From NCBI RefSeq assembly GCF_964199755.1, contig NC_133906.1, forward strand, positions 11,284,001-11,348,000: a stretch of 64,000 bases of DNA. Reading direction: 5' to 3'. The notes beneath the pieces are model-generated. The model was not told where the DNA came from, did not search any database, and saw nothing but the letters and a program-made list of their open reading frames with translations. This document shows, one piece after another, positions 62,289 through 64,000 of the stretch. This DNA is from Larus michahellis (Eukaryota > Chordata > Aves > Charadriiformes > Laridae). Each line of letters begins with the position of its first letter. Position 1 is the stretch's first letter. The translations under genes and the position numbers were made by a program.

Positions 62289-64000
62289 ACCTGTGTATTA
62301 CCATCTGACAGCGTTCGCTCCTCTCTCTGGGTGCTGCGAAGGTAGCCCTGACTGGGGTGGTCTCACTCGTGCAGGAGGCTCAAGGAGTGTGATGAACACA
62401 ACTCCATTTCCAGAAGCCTTTGCGTGGGCATCCTGATGGCAGCTTGTTGGATGGAGAGGGGGTGAATGTTGCCGGAAAAGTGGGATCCACGCTCGGGCTT
62501 ATTTATTTAGACTGTAGGGGACTGAACAAGAGGTAGCGCTTTTCTTCTAAATGTATGCCCCATGCCCTCAGCAAAATTGCATTTTTATCGTTACTGCCAC
62601 AATATTGAATGCTCCCCCCACACTACGTGTTTTCAGCTTTCTGTTTGCCCTTTGTCATTGTATTTCTGTGCTCTCCTTTAAAGAGGAGGCCTTACTGACT
62701 GCCCCGTCTTTCTTCTGCTGAGTAATTCCACCAGCTGTCTGACAAAGATACTTCTGGAGAGCAGATATTTAGCTTTTGCAATGCCAAAAGGCATTTAGCA
62801 AAGGTAGTTCTTACCTCCTCTGCTAAAGCTTTTTGATACCTCTGCAGATCTCTCTGCAAAACACTGACCAGCAGGATCCCTGTGGCTCTGCGTACACAGA
62901 CATTTCACTGCTGGCACAGTCAGCGAATTGTGCTTCAAGTAGCTTCTGATCTGGCTGGGGACTGAGCTCACTTATTTATTCACAGATGTGGTAGACATTG
63001 CTACTGGACTTGAATCTGATGCCTTGTGAAGGGTTGTGTGGGCTTATTTTCAGTCTCATGCTGTATCCCTGTAGACAGCACGGTTCAGGCTTATAGGATA
63101 TTGGTTGAATGCAACAACAGTTTAAAAATACCCATAAGGAAAGTGCCATTAATAACAAAGAATGGAAGAAATTTAAGAAACAAGTAAGGCTTTTATTTTT
63201 TTTTTTTCTTACATTCTGGCTTCATGGTCCTTTATTAAGACCTAATTTAGAGTTTGCATGAAAGCAAAATATATTTTGCTTTTTGTATATTTTGTATATT
63301 TAAAAATTTTGCCTGCAGTAAGATTTGTATCAAGCAGGAAGCATGAGTTTGGGAGAACTGGGTATTGTGACTGGTAGGTTCGAAAACAGAATGAGTGCAA
63401 TTTCTGAACGCCGGTTGGCAGGTGTGGATGGCTGACACACTGTAATTTACTGTACGGGGTTTACAAAAGGCCAGCGGGAAGACTGGAAAGGTCGGGGGCA
63501 GCTGCATGGAGTCCTGAGTGCACTTGGCTCCTTTTGAGTGAGAAAATGATGTTATTGCCTGTTTGTAACTCAGGGCTAACCTCGGCCAGTTCATCTTGGC
63601 TGGAGGGGGAGCTTTGCTGTGTTTGGTCCGTGATATCCTGGTCTGCATTTCAGAGCACAGTGGGGTTTGATTCAGTAGAAGGTTCAGAGTAGGGTCGGGG
63701 TTCATCCCAAACCCGCCAAATCAAGCTTGTCCCCATGTGTCATTTCTCATCATCTATGTTGTATCATCAGAAATCCTGAGTTAAAAAATGTTAATATAAA
63801 TATATTTGGGTGGTTTTTTATCCCCTCTTCTTACCAAGTCTTAATGTTGCAAATGGTACTGTAATAAATATTATCGAGAGCGTTATGCTGAAGGATGTAA
63901 ATATTCATCAGTCTTTAATGATTTGCATTTGAATCCAGAAAATTGGCTTATGACTCCTCACTGATTTTCTCTCAGTCTGATTTTTACACAGCATTAAGTG

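Overview
This window is vertebrate nuclear DNA, almost certainly from a bird. It is mostly AT-rich non-coding sequence with widely spaced short exons that have GT/AG borders, and it carries several CR1 LINE 3' ends (the dominant avian interspersed repeat). The CR1 copies look more like those of neoavian birds than chicken, but that is an impression rather than a measurement. There are no operons, CRISPR arrays or prokaryotic features.

Three genes lie on the + strand in the order CPEB4 - C5orf47 - NSG2, the same order as human 5q35.2. (1) Positions 1 to about 25,475 hold the 3' part of CPEB4. It comprises a 24-nt neuronal-type microexon, six further coding exons that complete RRM1, RRM2 and the C-terminal zinc-binding domain, and a 3'UTR of about 4.2 kb. 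Every exon junction keeps the reading frame. The N-terminal exons and the alternative 17-aa exon are not in the window. (2) Positions 33,659-40,208 hold a complete five-exon ORF for the bird orthologue of human C5orf47 (180 aa reconstructed; about 176 aa in human). Single-ORF scans miss most of it because four of the five exons are 27-103 nt. (3) From about 50,600 to the right edge lies the 5' part of NSG2: a CpG-island promoter with a non-coding first exon, then the first coding exon (43 codons). The rest of NSG2 lies beyond the window.

The gaps hold CR1 fragments (0.37, 47.2, 48.6 and 50.0 kb), a probable ancient antisense CR1/L3 piece inside C5orf47, several old palindromic amniote repeats, poly(T) tracts and two short microsatellites. 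CPEB4 is a cytoplasmic polyadenylation and translation regulator, NSG2 a neuronal endosomal membrane protein and C5orf47 uncharacterised. Nothing in the sequence ties them into one pathway; they are neighbours by conserved synteny.

The observations most worth following are the in-frame CPEB4 microexon with a UGC motif at its acceptor, the reconstruction of C5orf47, an unexplained 187-codon open frame on the minus strand at 43.66-44.22 kb, a repeated-motif block in the CPEB4 3'UTR, and a CR1 element directly abutting the NSG2 CpG island. I found no convincing wholly new biological system.
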